DNA from: CAZAZQ01 sp964489705
Lineage (GTDB): Bacteria > Zixibacteria > MSB-5A5 > GN15 > FEB-12
Length of the DNA: 64,000 nt
NCBI GenBank assembly: GCA_964489705.1
Contig: CAZAZQ010000010.1
Coordinates: forward strand, 1-64,000
Direction of reading: 5' to 3'
Shown: positions 40,410 to 50,189 of the stretch, piece by piece
How the letters are laid out: every line of letters begins with the position of its first letter
How positions within the stretch are numbered: the stretch's first letter is position 1
Program-made: the position numbers and the translations under genes
Notes under the pieces: generated by a model
Told to the model about the DNA's origin: nothing
What the model saw: only the letters and a program-made list of their open reading frames with translations
The model's database searches: none

Positions 40410-42958
40410 GATTTCCTTTCCTTGTTCCGGTTGATGCCCAGTTTCTTCATAAAGTCCTGGGTGTACCATTGGGTGATTTTGTCGTTTGTCAAAGCCATGT
40501 CGAGTTGCTTGGTGAGGATAGTCAGGCGTCCCAGGAGATATAGCTTATGGAGAATGTTATGCTTGCTGTCATAAGTAAGTTTCGCATCCAAGAAGTCTCC
40601 GCGGGTAGTGTTTTCAAATCCCAGCGGGGCGAGAATGTCGGTAATCAGCTTAATGCGTCGGATGCGACGCTCTCGCGTGGTTCCCCCTCTCTTGAATTGC
40701 ATGCGGAGGAAATTCTTGCTGGGCTCGTCGGTCGCCATGGCTTCTATGCGGGAAAGATGGTACCCCATTCGGAGATTGCACAACATGTACTCGCGCCCGA
40801 CGATGGCAAAACTTTGCTCTCGAAATTCCGGCATGTTGGCTTGGCTGGCGGTGGTAAGCATCATTCCCATCACTCCTTTCATGTCGACAGCCGCCCGCTG
40901 TGAGGGCCACCCTTCTTTGAGTACCCCTTTCCAGAACATTTTCATCGGTTCGGATTCAACTTCGTCAATGGTGACGTAACGATTCTTTTCGGTGATTGCG
41001 ATTTCCCGGTCGATGGAAATAATGTTAACCTGCAAAGGGATATTGCTTTTCAGTCTAAAACTCACCGCATCGACATTGTCCATGTCACCGGCGCTGGAAA
41101 ACATCGCTTCCGTTCCCCTTTGGTGGGCGAAGCGAATGATGTCATGATAGGTGCGGCAGTTTTCAATGGTGAAATCGGGATCCGCCGGATGCAGGAGGTT
41201 CAAAGGGGACACTTTTTCTAGCGCTTGTTCCAGCAAGGTAAATATCGGCATGTCGCTCAACAGGTCGAAATCCGGCTGGCGGGCGTCGATAATCTCCTGA
41301 TGAATTCCTTCATAGATTGCTCCTCCCGTTGCATCGACGGTCACCGCTGCTTGTGCCGGTAAGCGATCAATCTCGGGAACTCCCACCAGAGTCGGGATGC
41401 GGTACTCGCGGGCAAGAGTTGCCATGTGACTGGCGACGCTGCCGACCTGGGTAACGATGGCATTCACTTTGCCCATCGCGGTAATCAACCCGGGGAAAGG
41501 GTGAGGAGCAACCAAGACCGCTCCGTCGGGAACGTTAGGGAGGTCTCGTGAAGAACGCGCGTGGAACACTACCCCTCCACCGGCGCCGGGGCAGGCGGTG
41601 GTGCCTCCGGCGGCAAGCCGCTTCAGCGAAGAGGTGTCCGGCATTTCTGCGTTTTGAACGGGCTCAATGACCCGAAGTGGCCGGGATTGCAAAATGAAAG
41701 GTTTACCGTCTCTGTCAATTGCCCATTCGATATCTTGGGGACAGCCGTAATGTTCTTCCAAACGGAGAGCATACTCGGACAAAAGGGCTATTTCTTCTTC
41801 GTTGAGAGAAGGAAGTGCCTGTTGCGATACGGGAACGTGTTCCGCTTTGGTCCCTCCTTCCGGCACCATCACAAGCCGCTTTGGCTTGGTGGTTATGGTA
41901 GATTCCCGAATAGTCTTATCTTGGTGAGCGACCCGGAAAACGTCTGGGGTCAAGGTCCCGTCAACCAGATATTTGCCCAAACCGAATATGGCGTGGATGA
42001 CCAGCGTTCTCTCGTCGGGGCGCACCGGGTCGCGGGTGTATATCACCCCGCTGGCTCGAGCGTCGACCATTTCCACGCATCCCACGCTCATGGCTAAGTC
42101 AGATTCGGAAAGGGAGTGGCTCAGGAAATAGTAAATTGCCTGAGGGGTGAATTTGCTGGCGATAACTTCCCGATACGAGAGAGCAACATCCTCCTTGCGT
42201 ACATTAAGAAGCGTAGCGTACTGACCGGCAAAACTGTATAACGAATCCTCACCGAGAGCACTGGAGCGAAGAGCAAAACGCCCGCTTGAGGAACCGTTAT
42301 CCAATTCCTCCAAACAAGAGGTGATGGACTCTTCCAAATCGTGAGGAATAGGACTTGAGCGTACCATGGAATATATTTCTTCACTCACTCGAGTGAGATC
42401 TTCGTATTGTTTGATATCCAGAGAGTTGATTCTTTCATTGATGCGCTCCTGAAGATTGTTGGTGTCAATGAAGTGTTTGTACGCCCATGCGCTTATCGCG
42501 AAACCGTGTGGAACGGGCAAACCGACTCGTGTTTGTATCTCACCCAATTGAGCGTTCTTGCTTCCAACACTGTGAGCCCGGGAACGGTTCAGCTTGGCAA
42601 AAGGGATGGTGAACTCGTCCTGTTCGATCGGTCGCTTGCCTGCCAGAAGGTGGGTAATCTCGGAATCGATGGCATCGACTCTTTCTCTCAGCGGTTCATA
42701 CTGGTCTCCTCCCAGCACCGTCAGGTGGTCTATAATCTCATACAAATCGGAACGGATGTTTTCAAGACTCTCCTTGATATAGGGAGTGTCGAAGAGATAT
42801 TCCCCCTGCGATTTTTCTTCCATATCGCTGATTGTTTTCAGGACTCGGTTATTGGCATCAAGGAGGGAAAGAAAATGTTTGAACTTTTTCTGGACGGACT
42901 CCAGCACTGCCGCTTTGGGCTTTTTTTCAGGACGAGATTTCTTACGAAACCATCCCAT
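40406..42958 (-). CDS. PEP synthase/pyruvate-phosphate-dikinase-like protein
   Basis: 850 residues. An unusual basic helical N-terminus of about 110 residues (MGWFRKKSRPEKKPK) precedes the PEP/pyruvate-binding ATP-grasp domain (SVGSKNAQLGEI ... GRFALRSSALGEDSLYSFAG). A swivelling phosphohistidine domain follows (VTQVGSVASHMATLAREYRI, the SH being the usual phospho-His). The C-terminal ~280 residues do not look like the PEP/pyruvate TIM barrel of PpsA or PpdK. It is therefore more like a kinase/phosphotransferase relative than a complete PEP synthase. First gene of the operon with the two-component system. Confidence 0.8.
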   Translation of the reverse strand: MGWFRKKSRPEKKPKAAVLESVQKKFKHFLSLLDANNRVLKTISDMEEKSQGEYLFDTPYIKESLENIRSDLYEIIDHLTVLGGDQYEPLRERVDAIDSEITHLLAGKRPIEQDEFTIPFAKLNRSRAHSVGSKNAQLGEIQTRVGLPVPHGFAISAWAYKHFIDTNNLQERINERINSLDIKQYEDLTRVSEEIYSMVRSSPIPHDLEESITSCLEELDNGSSSGRFALRSSALGEDSLYSFAGQYATLLNVRKEDVALSYREVIASKFTPQAIYYFLSHSLSESDLAMSVGCVEMVDARASGVIYTRDPVRPDERTLVIHAIFGLGKYLVDGTLTPDVFRVAHQDKTIRESTITTKPKRLVMVPEGGTKAEHVPVSQQALPSLNEEEIALLSEYALRLEEHYGCPQDIEWAIDRDGKPFILQSRPLRVIEPVQNAEMPDTSSLKRLAAGGTTACPGAGGGVVFHARSSRDLPNVPDGAVLVAPHPFPGLITAMGKVNAIVTQVGSVASHMATLAREYRIPTLVGVPEIDRLPAQAAVTVDATGGAIYEGIHQEIIDARQPDFDLLSDMPIFTLLEQALEKVSPLNLLHPADPDFTIENCRTYHDIIRFAHQRGTEAMFSSAGDMDNVDAVSFRLKSNIPLQVNIISIDREIAITEKNRYVTIDEVESEPMKMFWKGVLKEGWPSQRAAVDMKGVMGMMLTTASQANMPEFREQSFAIVGREYMLCNLRMGYHLSRIEAMATDEPSKNFLRMQFKRGGTTRERRIRRIKLITDILAPLGFENTTRGDFLDAKLTYDSKHNILHKLYLLGRLTILTKQLDMALTNDKITQWYTQDFMKKLGINRNKERKS

Positions 42959-43195
42959 GTTTCACCAAACTCTCCGCCTGTGGCTTTTCAACAGCCGGTG
43001 ACCTCGACCTCTCACTCTCTTATCAGGCAAGTATACATCAGGTTCTCCGAAAGTCAACCAGATTCGGAAAACTCTGAAATCCAAAGCCTAAATCGGTACC
43101 GCAATTGTTTTTTTCTTTTTGCGGTTGGTTGCGTTGAGATACGAAGTTGAAGCTATTGATGTAACTCTTGAACGGTAATGAAGAGGAGATAAAGA

Positions 43196-43226
43196 AAGGC
43201 TGGAAGAGTGGCTTCCAGCCTTCTAG
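43196..43226 (-). terminator. Terminator behind the 43246 gene
   Basis: On the minus strand AGAAGGCTGGAAG pairs with CTTCCAGCCT across CCACT and is followed by TTCTTT, about 20 bp after the stop codon of the dockerin-bearing gene. Confidence 0.75.
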
Positions 43227-43245
43227 AGTCATAGTGGAAGTTAGA

Positions 43246-44136
43246 TTACGGACATGGTGCCGGGGCCGGTCCTCCTTTGAAGAGGTAGTTCACGAGATAG
43301 GTGATGTCAGCAACATTAATACCGCCACTTCCATCGACGTCGCCTTCTTCGAAACATGGTGGGGCAGGACCGCCTCTAAAGAGGTAAGCGGCGAGATACG
43401 TCAAGTCGGCGACGTCGAGCCCCATACTGTAGTTGGCGTCGCCGCGGATGCCGTCATGATTACAGCATTCGGAGGTAATGACAAAAGCCAGGTCTATTGA
43501 CGTTTGAGTGATAGGGTCTCTCACCTCTTGCCACATCAGCAAGTCCCTCCGCCAAAAAACAGCGTCGTCATTCCAGTTTTGGTCGGTTTCTTTCCATCCG
43601 ACGAAGGGAAGGTCCCCGAAGCCGATGACCAGCCAGTAGATCGTTCCCGCTTCTTGAACGAACGGTTCGGGGATATGTTCGATATTAATTTGGAAGCGAC
43701 GGACATGGTCTTGTAGTCCCCAGTATCCCGATGAAGGGTCATACCATCCTTGTAAGTCCTGATCCCACTCAAGAACGGTAAACTCCCCCGGGTTAAAGTA
43801 GCGCTCCCACAACGGCCCAAGGGGTTCGCTGTATCCGTGTTGTCCCTGCGGATTGTCAGACCAGATGCTGACGTAGATGAAAGGGATTTCCTGAACGTTG
43901 TCTTCCATCCAGGAAATCCAAAAATGGATATCGCTCACTTCGCCGGTTTCCGTACAAAGCCAATCGTCCCCCAAGATTGACATGGCAAACTCCACATCCC
44001 ACCCGCCTAGTTTCGGGGTTTGGGGAAAGTGCATTTTGTAGCTGTCACCGGGCCACCAGTCGGCGACGACCGGCGTGGCTGCCCAACAAACGGCAAGCAC
44101 AATAGCCAGGAGCATTATCGACTTTTTGTGTTTCAT
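43246..44136 (-). CDS. Secreted protein with two dockerin-like repeats
   Basis: 296 residues, signal peptide ending TPVVA/DWWPGD. A beta-rich domain of about 190 residues, rich in Trp/Asp (GYSEPLGPLWERYFNPGEF), is followed by RGDANYSMGLDVADLTYLAA and GDVDGSGGINVADITYLVNY, each with a YLF(R/K)GGPAP ending. These calcium-loop repeats are very common in Zixibacteria proteins. There is no YPNPFNP domain. Followed by a terminator and expressed alone. Confidence 0.85.
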   Translation of the reverse strand: MKHKKSIMLLAIVLAVCWAATPVVADWWPGDSYKMHFPQTPKLGGWDVEFAMSILGDDWLCTETGEVSDIHFWISWMEDNVQEIPFIYVSIWSDNPQGQHGYSEPLGPLWERYFNPGEFTVLEWDQDLQGWYDPSSGYWGLQDHVRRFQINIEHIPEPFVQEAGTIYWLVIGFGDLPFVGWKETDQNWNDDAVFWRRDLLMWQEVRDPITQTSIDLAFVITSECCNHDGIRGDANYSMGLDVADLTYLAAYLFRGGPAPPCFEEGDVDGSGGINVADITYLVNYLFKGGPAPAPCP

Positions 44137-44568
44137 AGCCGTTTCACCTCCGCGTCATAAATTGAAATACCTTTGAAGGTCGAATCGAAGAGAGATTCGC
44201 TCCTTCTTTACCTCGTGTGACCAACTTTATGAAAAGTGTGGTTTATCTCTTATGCCCTACAAGAGCGGGGGACGGCATGCCTTTCATTCCTTGTGAGGAA
44301 GGTTGACTTGATACCTTTTCCCTGGAGGATACAAAGATGTTATGGCGCTTGATGGAAATCCCTCGCTATACTTGTTCTAATTAAATATAGTTTATGATGC
44401 GTATTTTTCCAAGCGAAAAATCGACAAAATTATCAAACTATTTTTCGCTCAATGCGTTAGGGGATAATTTCGCAAGCAAATATGGCTCGCTATTATCCAT
44501 AACCTGCCGGTAAGTGACAAGAAAGGAAATTTTATAGCAATGAAGAAGGGTATAAGGCAGGATTGGTG
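44137..44568. other. 432-bp intergenic region, no gene seen
   Basis: AT-rich stretch between the start of the dockerin protein and the stop of MscS, both on the minus strand. No frame here looks coding. It should carry the promoter of the 44136 gene; no clear terminator for MscS was found. Confidence 0.4.
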
Positions 44569-45825
44569 CTATGTCCCGGCGGTAGTGAGCGCACGGAAGT
44601 CATTGCCGGTGGGATTTTGGAAAAGCCGGAGGTCGAACAACGGAACGACGGCGAGAATGTGGTCAAAAATATCTGCTTGAATAGCTTCATAGTGCGCCCA
44701 CTCCTGATCGCTGCAGAAAACGTATATCTCGAGCGGCAAACCGTGTTCGCCGGGAGGTAAATGTCGGATGAGGAACGTCATATCCTGACGTATCTTGGGA
44801 TGATGGTGCAGATAGGCGGCGACGTACTCGCGAAAGGTACCTATGTTGGTCAGATTCCTCCCGTTTATCAGTTCGGAAGTATCGATATGGTGTTCTTTAT
44901 TGTACTGGGCGATTTCTTTCCGTTTTGATTTAATGTAGTCGGTGATAAGCTGGTACTTTTCAAAGCGGTCGAGCATTTCCTTCGTGCAGAAGGTGATGCT
45001 GTTCAGATCTATGTAAAGAGCGCGCTTTATTCTTCTTCCCCCCGATTCCGTCATGCCCCGCCAATTTTTGAAAGAGTGCGAGATAAGCGCATACGTCGGA
45101 ATTGTCGTAATCGTTTTATCCCAGTTCTGAACTTTGACGGTATGCAGTGAAACGTCAATCACATCGCCGTCGGCGCCGTAGCTGGGCATTTCTATCCAAT
45201 CCCCGATGCGGATCATGTCATTGCTGGCAAGCTGGACGCTGGCGACCAAGCCGAGAATGGAGTCCTTGAAGACCAGAATCAATACCGCCGTCATCGCACC
45301 GAAACCGCTCAGCAGCAGCCACGGCGAGCGGTTCATTAAGGTTGCGAGGGCGATGATGATAACAAAAATGGAGATGATGATTTTGGTGACCTGGACGTAA
45401 CCTTTAATCGGCTTCTGGCGGGAGATGTCGAAGGTGCGGTAGATATCGACGGCGGCGGAGAGAAAGGCATTGAACGCCGCCAGTCCGACGAGAATCATGT
45501 AGACCATGGCGAATCTTTGAAGGATTCCTTCGTAAGGAGCAAAAAGGTAAGCGGAAAAGTAGACTACCAGTGCCGGTGCCAGGTGAGACAGACGAGTGAA
45601 GACATGCCGTTCCAGCAGGGCATCGTCCCATTTGGTCCGACTTTTTCGAATGAAGTACTCAATGACCGAGAGGACGATTTTCTTTGTAACGTAATATGAG
45701 GCAAGCGCCAAAAGAGCAATGACCAGACCGGCACCCAGCCATCCCAGGGAGTATGCCAGCTTTTCCGAAGCGCCTTCTTTGACGAGCTTTTGAGTGATGT
45801 ATTCAATCATTTTTTCCGCTCTCAT
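44569..45825 (-). CDS. MscS-family mechanosensitive ion channel
   Basis: 418 residues, four to five membrane segments then the MscS core: AVLILVFKDSILGLVASVQL followed by NDMIRIGDWIEMPSYGADGD, VIDVSLHTVKVQNWDKTITT and IPTYALISHSFKNWRGM. The cytoplasmic part is about 70 residues longer than in MscS itself and resembles the YbdG/MscM-type (VKVQNWDKTITTIPT, GRRIKRALYIDLNSI). Inner-membrane tension-gated channel for osmotic downshock. Confidence 0.92.
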   Translation of the reverse strand: MRAEKMIEYITQKLVKEGASEKLAYSLGWLGAGLVIALLALASYYVTKKIVLSVIEYFIRKSRTKWDDALLERHVFTRLSHLAPALVVYFSAYLFAPYEGILQRFAMVYMILVGLAAFNAFLSAAVDIYRTFDISRQKPIKGYVQVTKIIISIFVIIIALATLMNRSPWLLLSGFGAMTAVLILVFKDSILGLVASVQLASNDMIRIGDWIEMPSYGADGDVIDVSLHTVKVQNWDKTITTIPTYALISHSFKNWRGMTESGGRRIKRALYIDLNSITFCTKEMLDRFEKYQLITDYIKSKRKEIAQYNKEHHIDTSELINGRNLTNIGTFREYVAAYLHHHPKIRQDMTFLIRHLPPGEHGLPLEIYVFCSDQEWAHYEAIQADIFDHILAVVPLFDLRLFQNPTGNDFRALTTAGT

Positions 45826-46009
45826 TTAATTGCTCTTAGCTTATGCAAAATGTCTACAATTTCAAGTTTAATTTCCGCCGACGCGTCATTGCAAAAGAAA
45901 TTGTCTTCGCAAGTATATAGTCAGAAACTATCTTGTTGTCTTTTGGCACGATTTGAAGTATGATTCCCTATACGAGTTGAGAGGTATACGGTAAGCCAAG
46001 GAGATAACA

Positions 46010-48139
46010 ATGTTTGTTTCATATCGTGTCCCGGTTGTAGTTGCCCTGGGAATCGTGCTGTTGTTCTCTTTGAGTGTGGAGGCGGCATCATGGGCAAAGT
46101 TTGAAAAGCACGACATTTCTTTGACGTTACATGTCCCGAAGCATGAAGCAAAAGTAACGGATTCGGGAACGCTCACGGTGGAAGAAGGGTGGAATATCTT
46201 TCTCATCAACGGGAAAGCGCAAAAACTCTCTTTCACTTTGGATGGCAAGCTGGTGGAAATGCTGACCGAGCGCCTCGATGATACCGCCCAATTCCCTCCG
46301 GCAATCAAAGACAGTCTGCCGGAAATCGAATCGGAAGGGAACCCTTTTGTGGTCGTTTTCAAAGCCGATAAGGGAGGAAAGGCGGAATTTTCCATTACCT
46401 ACAAGGCGGAGTTTTACGAGGATATCGACAATATCCGCTTTTCCAACGAAACCGTCGGCAGGGAAGTCAGCGGAACTATCCTCGAACAAGGGGCGTATCT
46501 CAGCCCGTCGGCATTGTATTATCCTCAAGGGGACGAGAAAATAGCGAAATTTCGGCTTACGGCTGTCATTCCCGAACAGTGGGAATCGATCAGTGACGGC
46601 AACCGGCTTTCCAGTACCCTTGCGAACGGTACAAAAACTCAGCAGTGGGAAAATCCTTTTCACTCGGACGGCGTGATGTTCTTTGCCGCTCCCTTCGTGA
46701 CTCGTTCGACGTTTGTCGACAGTATCGAGGTGGCGTGTTATTTCTTTGAAGCCGATACCGGTTTATTCGACAGATACCTCAAAGCGACGGCGGATTATAT
46801 CTCGATGTACTCGGATATGATAGGTCCTTATCCGTACAAGCGGTTTACGGTAGTGGAGAATTTCTTCCCGACCGGTTACGGGATGCCGGCATGGACCCTC
46901 TTAGGCCAACAGGTATTACGGTTGCCGTTTATTATTCGCACTTCGCTGGGGCACGAGGTCTTGCACAACTGGTGGGGAAACAGCGTCTATGTCGACTATG
47001 AGCGCGGCAACTGGTGCGAAGCGGCAACGGTGTACGGTGCGGATTACCACTATAAAGTGCTTCAGTCCGAAGAAGCCGCCAAGGAATACCGGAAAAACAT
47101 CCTCAAGCAGTATGTCAGCTACGTGAACGAGGGGAATGACTTTCCCATTCGTGAATTTACTTCGCGCACCAGCCCCAATACGAGAACTATCGGTTACAAC
47201 AAAGCAATGATGGTGTATCACATGATCGAGCAGGAAATCGGCACCGAACCGTTTTTCCAAGCGTGGAAGGATGTGTATGCCAACTACATCGGAAAGCAGA
47301 TTTCGTGGGAAGAATGGATTAAAGCGTTCGAAAAAACGAGCGGGAAGGACTTGTCTTATATTATCCCGCAGTGGATCGACCGTGCCGGGGCGCCGTTCCT
47401 CGATGTGAAGGTTGATGCGGTAGATCGACAGTCGAAAAAAGATGTCTGTAAAGTGACTTTTACGATAATGGAAAAGAGCGGTCAAGACTATCGTTTGCAT
47501 GTCCCGATTCGGTTTGCCGGAGATACGCTGGTGCTTGATACGACCGTTTTGTTGATTTCTCCCGAGTCGACCTATACCATGACCGTCCCTGCCGTGGTAA
47601 CGTCGCTTGCGGTCGATCCCGACTACCATTTGTTCCGAAAACTGCACCCGGAAGAAATCGAACCGGTGATAGCGGGTGTTTTAGGGTACCCGCAGAAGCG
47701 GTTTGCCGCTTCCATTGCCGATAGCGCGGCGCGGGGGATGTTTGCTTCCTTCGGGGAAAACGTTGCGGAAGATTCGGTGAAAGTCGAAAGTCTTACCGAC
47801 ATTTTACACGGTTCCTCGGCGGATTTTGCGCCGATTGTGTTGAACCCCGAACCGTTGCCGGAGTATTTACAGACCATGGTAACGGTGACTTCGGATGAGG
47901 TCGTTGTTCATGGGAGTGCGTACCCGCGCTACGGGCACACCTTTGTTTTGGCAGGAGAAAAATGGGGCGGCTTTGAGAAATATATGGTGGTGTTGACCGA
48001 CGACTATGCGTCGTTGCCGCGGCTCGGCAGGTTAGTCCCCCACTACGGGAAATATTCTTACTTGGTGTTTGAGGGGACAAAAAATGTAGGGAAGGGGCAA
48101 TGGCCGGTCAAGGAATCACCGTTGAAAAAGGAGCTTTAA
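46010..48139 (+). CDS. Exported M1-like (gluzincin) aminopeptidase
   Basis: 709 residues with signal peptide (LLFSLSVEA/ASW). The zinc site is GHEVLHNWWGNSVYVDYERG followed by NWCEAATVYGADYHY: HExxH plus the downstream Glu, the spacing seen in bacterial M1 relatives with an 'NWCE' motif. The M1 exopeptidase signature region before it reads GYGMPAWTLLGQQVLRLP rather than GAMEN, so the substrate end-recognition may differ. An N-terminal beta domain and a C-terminal ~200-residue domain of unknown type complete it. ATG behind AAGGAGATAAC. Confidence 0.85.
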   Translation: MFVSYRVPVVVALGIVLLFSLSVEAASWAKFEKHDISLTLHVPKHEAKVTDSGTLTVEEGWNIFLINGKAQKLSFTLDGKLVEMLTERLDDTAQFPPAIKDSLPEIESEGNPFVVVFKADKGGKAEFSITYKAEFYEDIDNIRFSNETVGREVSGTILEQGAYLSPSALYYPQGDEKIAKFRLTAVIPEQWESISDGNRLSSTLANGTKTQQWENPFHSDGVMFFAAPFVTRSTFVDSIEVACYFFEADTGLFDRYLKATADYISMYSDMIGPYPYKRFTVVENFFPTGYGMPAWTLLGQQVLRLPFIIRTSLGHEVLHNWWGNSVYVDYERGNWCEAATVYGADYHYKVLQSEEAAKEYRKNILKQYVSYVNEGNDFPIREFTSRTSPNTRTIGYNKAMMVYHMIEQEIGTEPFFQAWKDVYANYIGKQISWEEWIKAFEKTSGKDLSYIIPQWIDRAGAPFLDVKVDAVDRQSKKDVCKVTFTIMEKSGQDYRLHVPIRFAGDTLVLDTTVLLISPESTYTMTVPAVVTSLAVDPDYHLFRKLHPEEIEPVIAGVLGYPQKRFAASIADSAARGMFASFGENVAEDSVKVESLTDILHGSSADFAPIVLNPEPLPEYLQTMVTVTSDEVVVHGSAYPRYGHTFVLAGEKWGGFEKYMVVLTDDYASLPRLGRLVPHYGKYSYLVFEGTKNVGKGQWPVKESPLKKEL

Positions 48140-48189
48140 TGATTTATTCTTTCTTTCGGAAGAGCAACATTAACACAAGGAGTGATGTG

Positions 48190-49179
48190 ATGAAAAAGCG
48201 AATTTTCTTAGCTGTCTTGGTTATGGTCGGTTTATTTGTTGTCGGATGCGGGGAGGACGACACGACAAATCCGGTTCAGGGAACCATCAACCAGCTTTTG
48301 GGGAAGTGGCAGGTGTTGAGCGGCTTTTCCGCAAAATATATGAACTTCAATTCCGATAACACCTTTGATTTCCTTTATGAAAAGAACTTCGGCGTGCGTA
48401 CTTTACGCTCCGGCGTGTACTTAGTGAACGGTACGCAGGTTATTTTTGATTTTCAGATTTACAATATTACCGTTCATCTGGATACTCTTACGTTGTGGGA
48501 GCCGGGGAACGTCATTATGGCGGTCAAAAGCGATACTATCCCCGGTGCGGATGATTGGGTGACTCCCCTCGATACTTTGAGAAGTTTTGCCGCCCCCATT
48601 TCCCTTGCTCCCGATATGGCGTGGCATGGCGGCTACCTTTGGTTTGGAAACGGGTATACTTCCGATTACCTGTATAAAATTGATACGGCGACCGGCTCAG
48701 CGGTAGATAGTCTGTCTACGAGCTCCTATGCGTGGTCATTGGAATGGAGCGGAGATAGTTTGTGGGTGTCAAGCGACGGCAGTGATAACATTTACCGCAT
48801 CGATACAATAACGGGAAATATCTTGACCATGTCTCCGGATATGGGGGCATGGATAAAAGGGATAGCCTGGGACGGAGAGGATTTGTGGTGCGGCAGCGGC
48901 AACGCTCGGACGATTTACCGGTTTAATCCGGAAAGCGATGTCATCATCGATACGTTTTACATAGACTTGGGTGTTGGGGGAATGACATATGACGGAACGT
49001 ATTTGTATGCCTGTTTCGAAGGAGTGTTGAATAAGTTCTCCGTCTTCCCCGAGTTCGAAGTAGTGGCGGCGTACCGTCTGCCGGAACATACCATTTACGG
49101 AATAGCGTATGACGGCGAAGGTTATTGGGTGACGGCGATATACCGGGACGAGTATAAGATTATCAAACTTGATTTATAG
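48190..49179 (+). CDS. Lipoprotein with beta-propeller-like repeats
   Basis: About 329 residues from MKKRIFLAVLVMVGLFVVGC, a lipoprotein signal with the lipobox VVGC; ATG behind AAGGAGTGATGTG. A ~110-residue lipocalin-like part (LLGKWQVLSGFSAKYMNF) is followed by repeated strands of the type 'G.LW...G....IY.(I/F)D..TG' (SLEWSGDSLWVSSDGSDNIY, GIAWDGEDLWCGSGNARTIY), as in propeller proteins of the glutamine-cyclotransferase type. Starts 50 bp after the M1 peptidase gene, so probably co-transcribed. Confidence 0.8.
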   Translation: MKKRIFLAVLVMVGLFVVGCGEDDTTNPVQGTINQLLGKWQVLSGFSAKYMNFNSDNTFDFLYEKNFGVRTLRSGVYLVNGTQVIFDFQIYNITVHLDTLTLWEPGNVIMAVKSDTIPGADDWVTPLDTLRSFAAPISLAPDMAWHGGYLWFGNGYTSDYLYKIDTATGSAVDSLSTSSYAWSLEWSGDSLWVSSDGSDNIYRIDTITGNILTMSPDMGAWIKGIAWDGEDLWCGSGNARTIYRFNPESDVIIDTFYIDLGVGGMTYDGTYLYACFEGVLNKFSVFPEFEVVAAYRLPEHTIYGIAYDGEGYWVTAIYRDEYKIIKLDL

Positions 49180-49204
49180 ACTTGCTGTTTTTTCGCTTTT
49201 CTTC

Positions 49205-49247
49205 AAAGCAGGTTGGAGAATCTTTCCAGCCTGCTTTTGTTTTTTTG
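49205..49247 (+). terminator. Rho-independent terminator
   Basis: AAAGCAGG pairs with CCTGCTTT, with an inner GGTTGGAGA...TCTTTCCAGCC extension, followed by TGTTTTTTT, 26 bp after the lipoprotein stop. Confidence 0.92.
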
Positions 49248-49346
49248 CACACTCTTGAAAATATCACCCCGGTGTAAGATGCGCCGCAAAACGGTGTGTG
49301 CCCTCAAGCTCAGCGACCCGGTTGTCGAGATCGAGGAGCTCTGACC

Positions 49347-49454
49347 ATGGCCTCGGATAGCAGGGAGATCACCGCCTGTATCGTCGACATCGAGACCGGG
49401 ACGGTGCTGCGCATCCCTTCCACTGACTACGTCCAGATGAGGTTGGTGAAATAG
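49347..49454 (+). CDS. 35-codon ORF of foreign composition, probably a gene remnant
   Basis: MASDSREITACIVDIETGTV and LRIPSTDYVQMRLVK form a short frame in GC-rich DNA that contrasts with the terminator region just before it. No ribosome-binding site stands out. It may be the tail of a gene lost during insertion of the 49.2-51.4 kb segment. Confidence 0.25.
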   Translation: MASDSREITACIVDIETGTVLRIPSTDYVQMRLVK

Positions 49455-49559
49455 TATTGCTATGGGATGGCTAAACCTATTCGCAAACCACGTGTTGACC
49501 AAGGACTTCGCCTATGATCTTCAGCCTCCGGAGTTGAGAATTCTCGATACCATCGAATG

Positions 49560-50125
49560 AAGCCTTCAATATCGATTCCACCCTCGCGCACGTGCTCTAA
49601 TAACTCTTTACTACGTATCATACGGAATTTGGGATTTACTCTAGCGGTATTGTTTTGGCAAACAATTGTCCTGCTTCGATATGGACCGAAAACTTGTTGG
49701 GTTTGCATGCCATACACAGGCAAGAACCAAGTGTTGCGTAGGAGATTGGGACAGTCATTCCAAAGTGCTTGCGGGCAACAATAATAAGGGAAGACGTAGA
49801 AGACAGAATTTGGAGCACTACTAGCGAGGCTAAGAAGAGCCCTATGTTGGTCTACTTGAATGCCATACTTAAAAACATTCTGGTCTGGCACGGTGTTTGG
49901 CGCGAATTGTTACAAAACTGATACCTGTATTGCGCCTTAGGAGCTTTGAACTGGAAGGCGAACACTCGGGTGTTTGGGGGCCATTTGGGCAAAGATGTCC
50001 ACGCCTTCCCGGCGTTCTTCTGCTTGCGTCAGACCTCGCAAGAAAAATCTGGGGTATACTCGTCGAAATAGCTGAAGCAACTCTGCTCCAACATTCAACT
50101 CCAAGCTTTTCTCTGATACCCTCAT
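49560..50125 (-). pseudogene. Frameshifted gene, unknown family
   Basis: Three consecutive minus-strand frames read as one protein: MRVSEKSLELNVGAELLQLF ... EGVDIFAQMAPKHP, then FAFQFKAPKAQYRYQF, then NVFKYGIQVDQHRALLSLAS ... NLLRNTWFLPVYGM ... RMIRSKELLEHV. At least two frameshifts separate them (near 49970 and 49880). The parts look like a natural soluble protein but I do not recognise it. Decay fits the foreign look of the surrounding DNA. Confidence 0.55.
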
Positions 50126-50189
50126 TGTGGTTTCTCCTTCACGTCGTTCTCGGCTCCTGCATCGGGACGTTAAGCCAGTACTATCCCAA

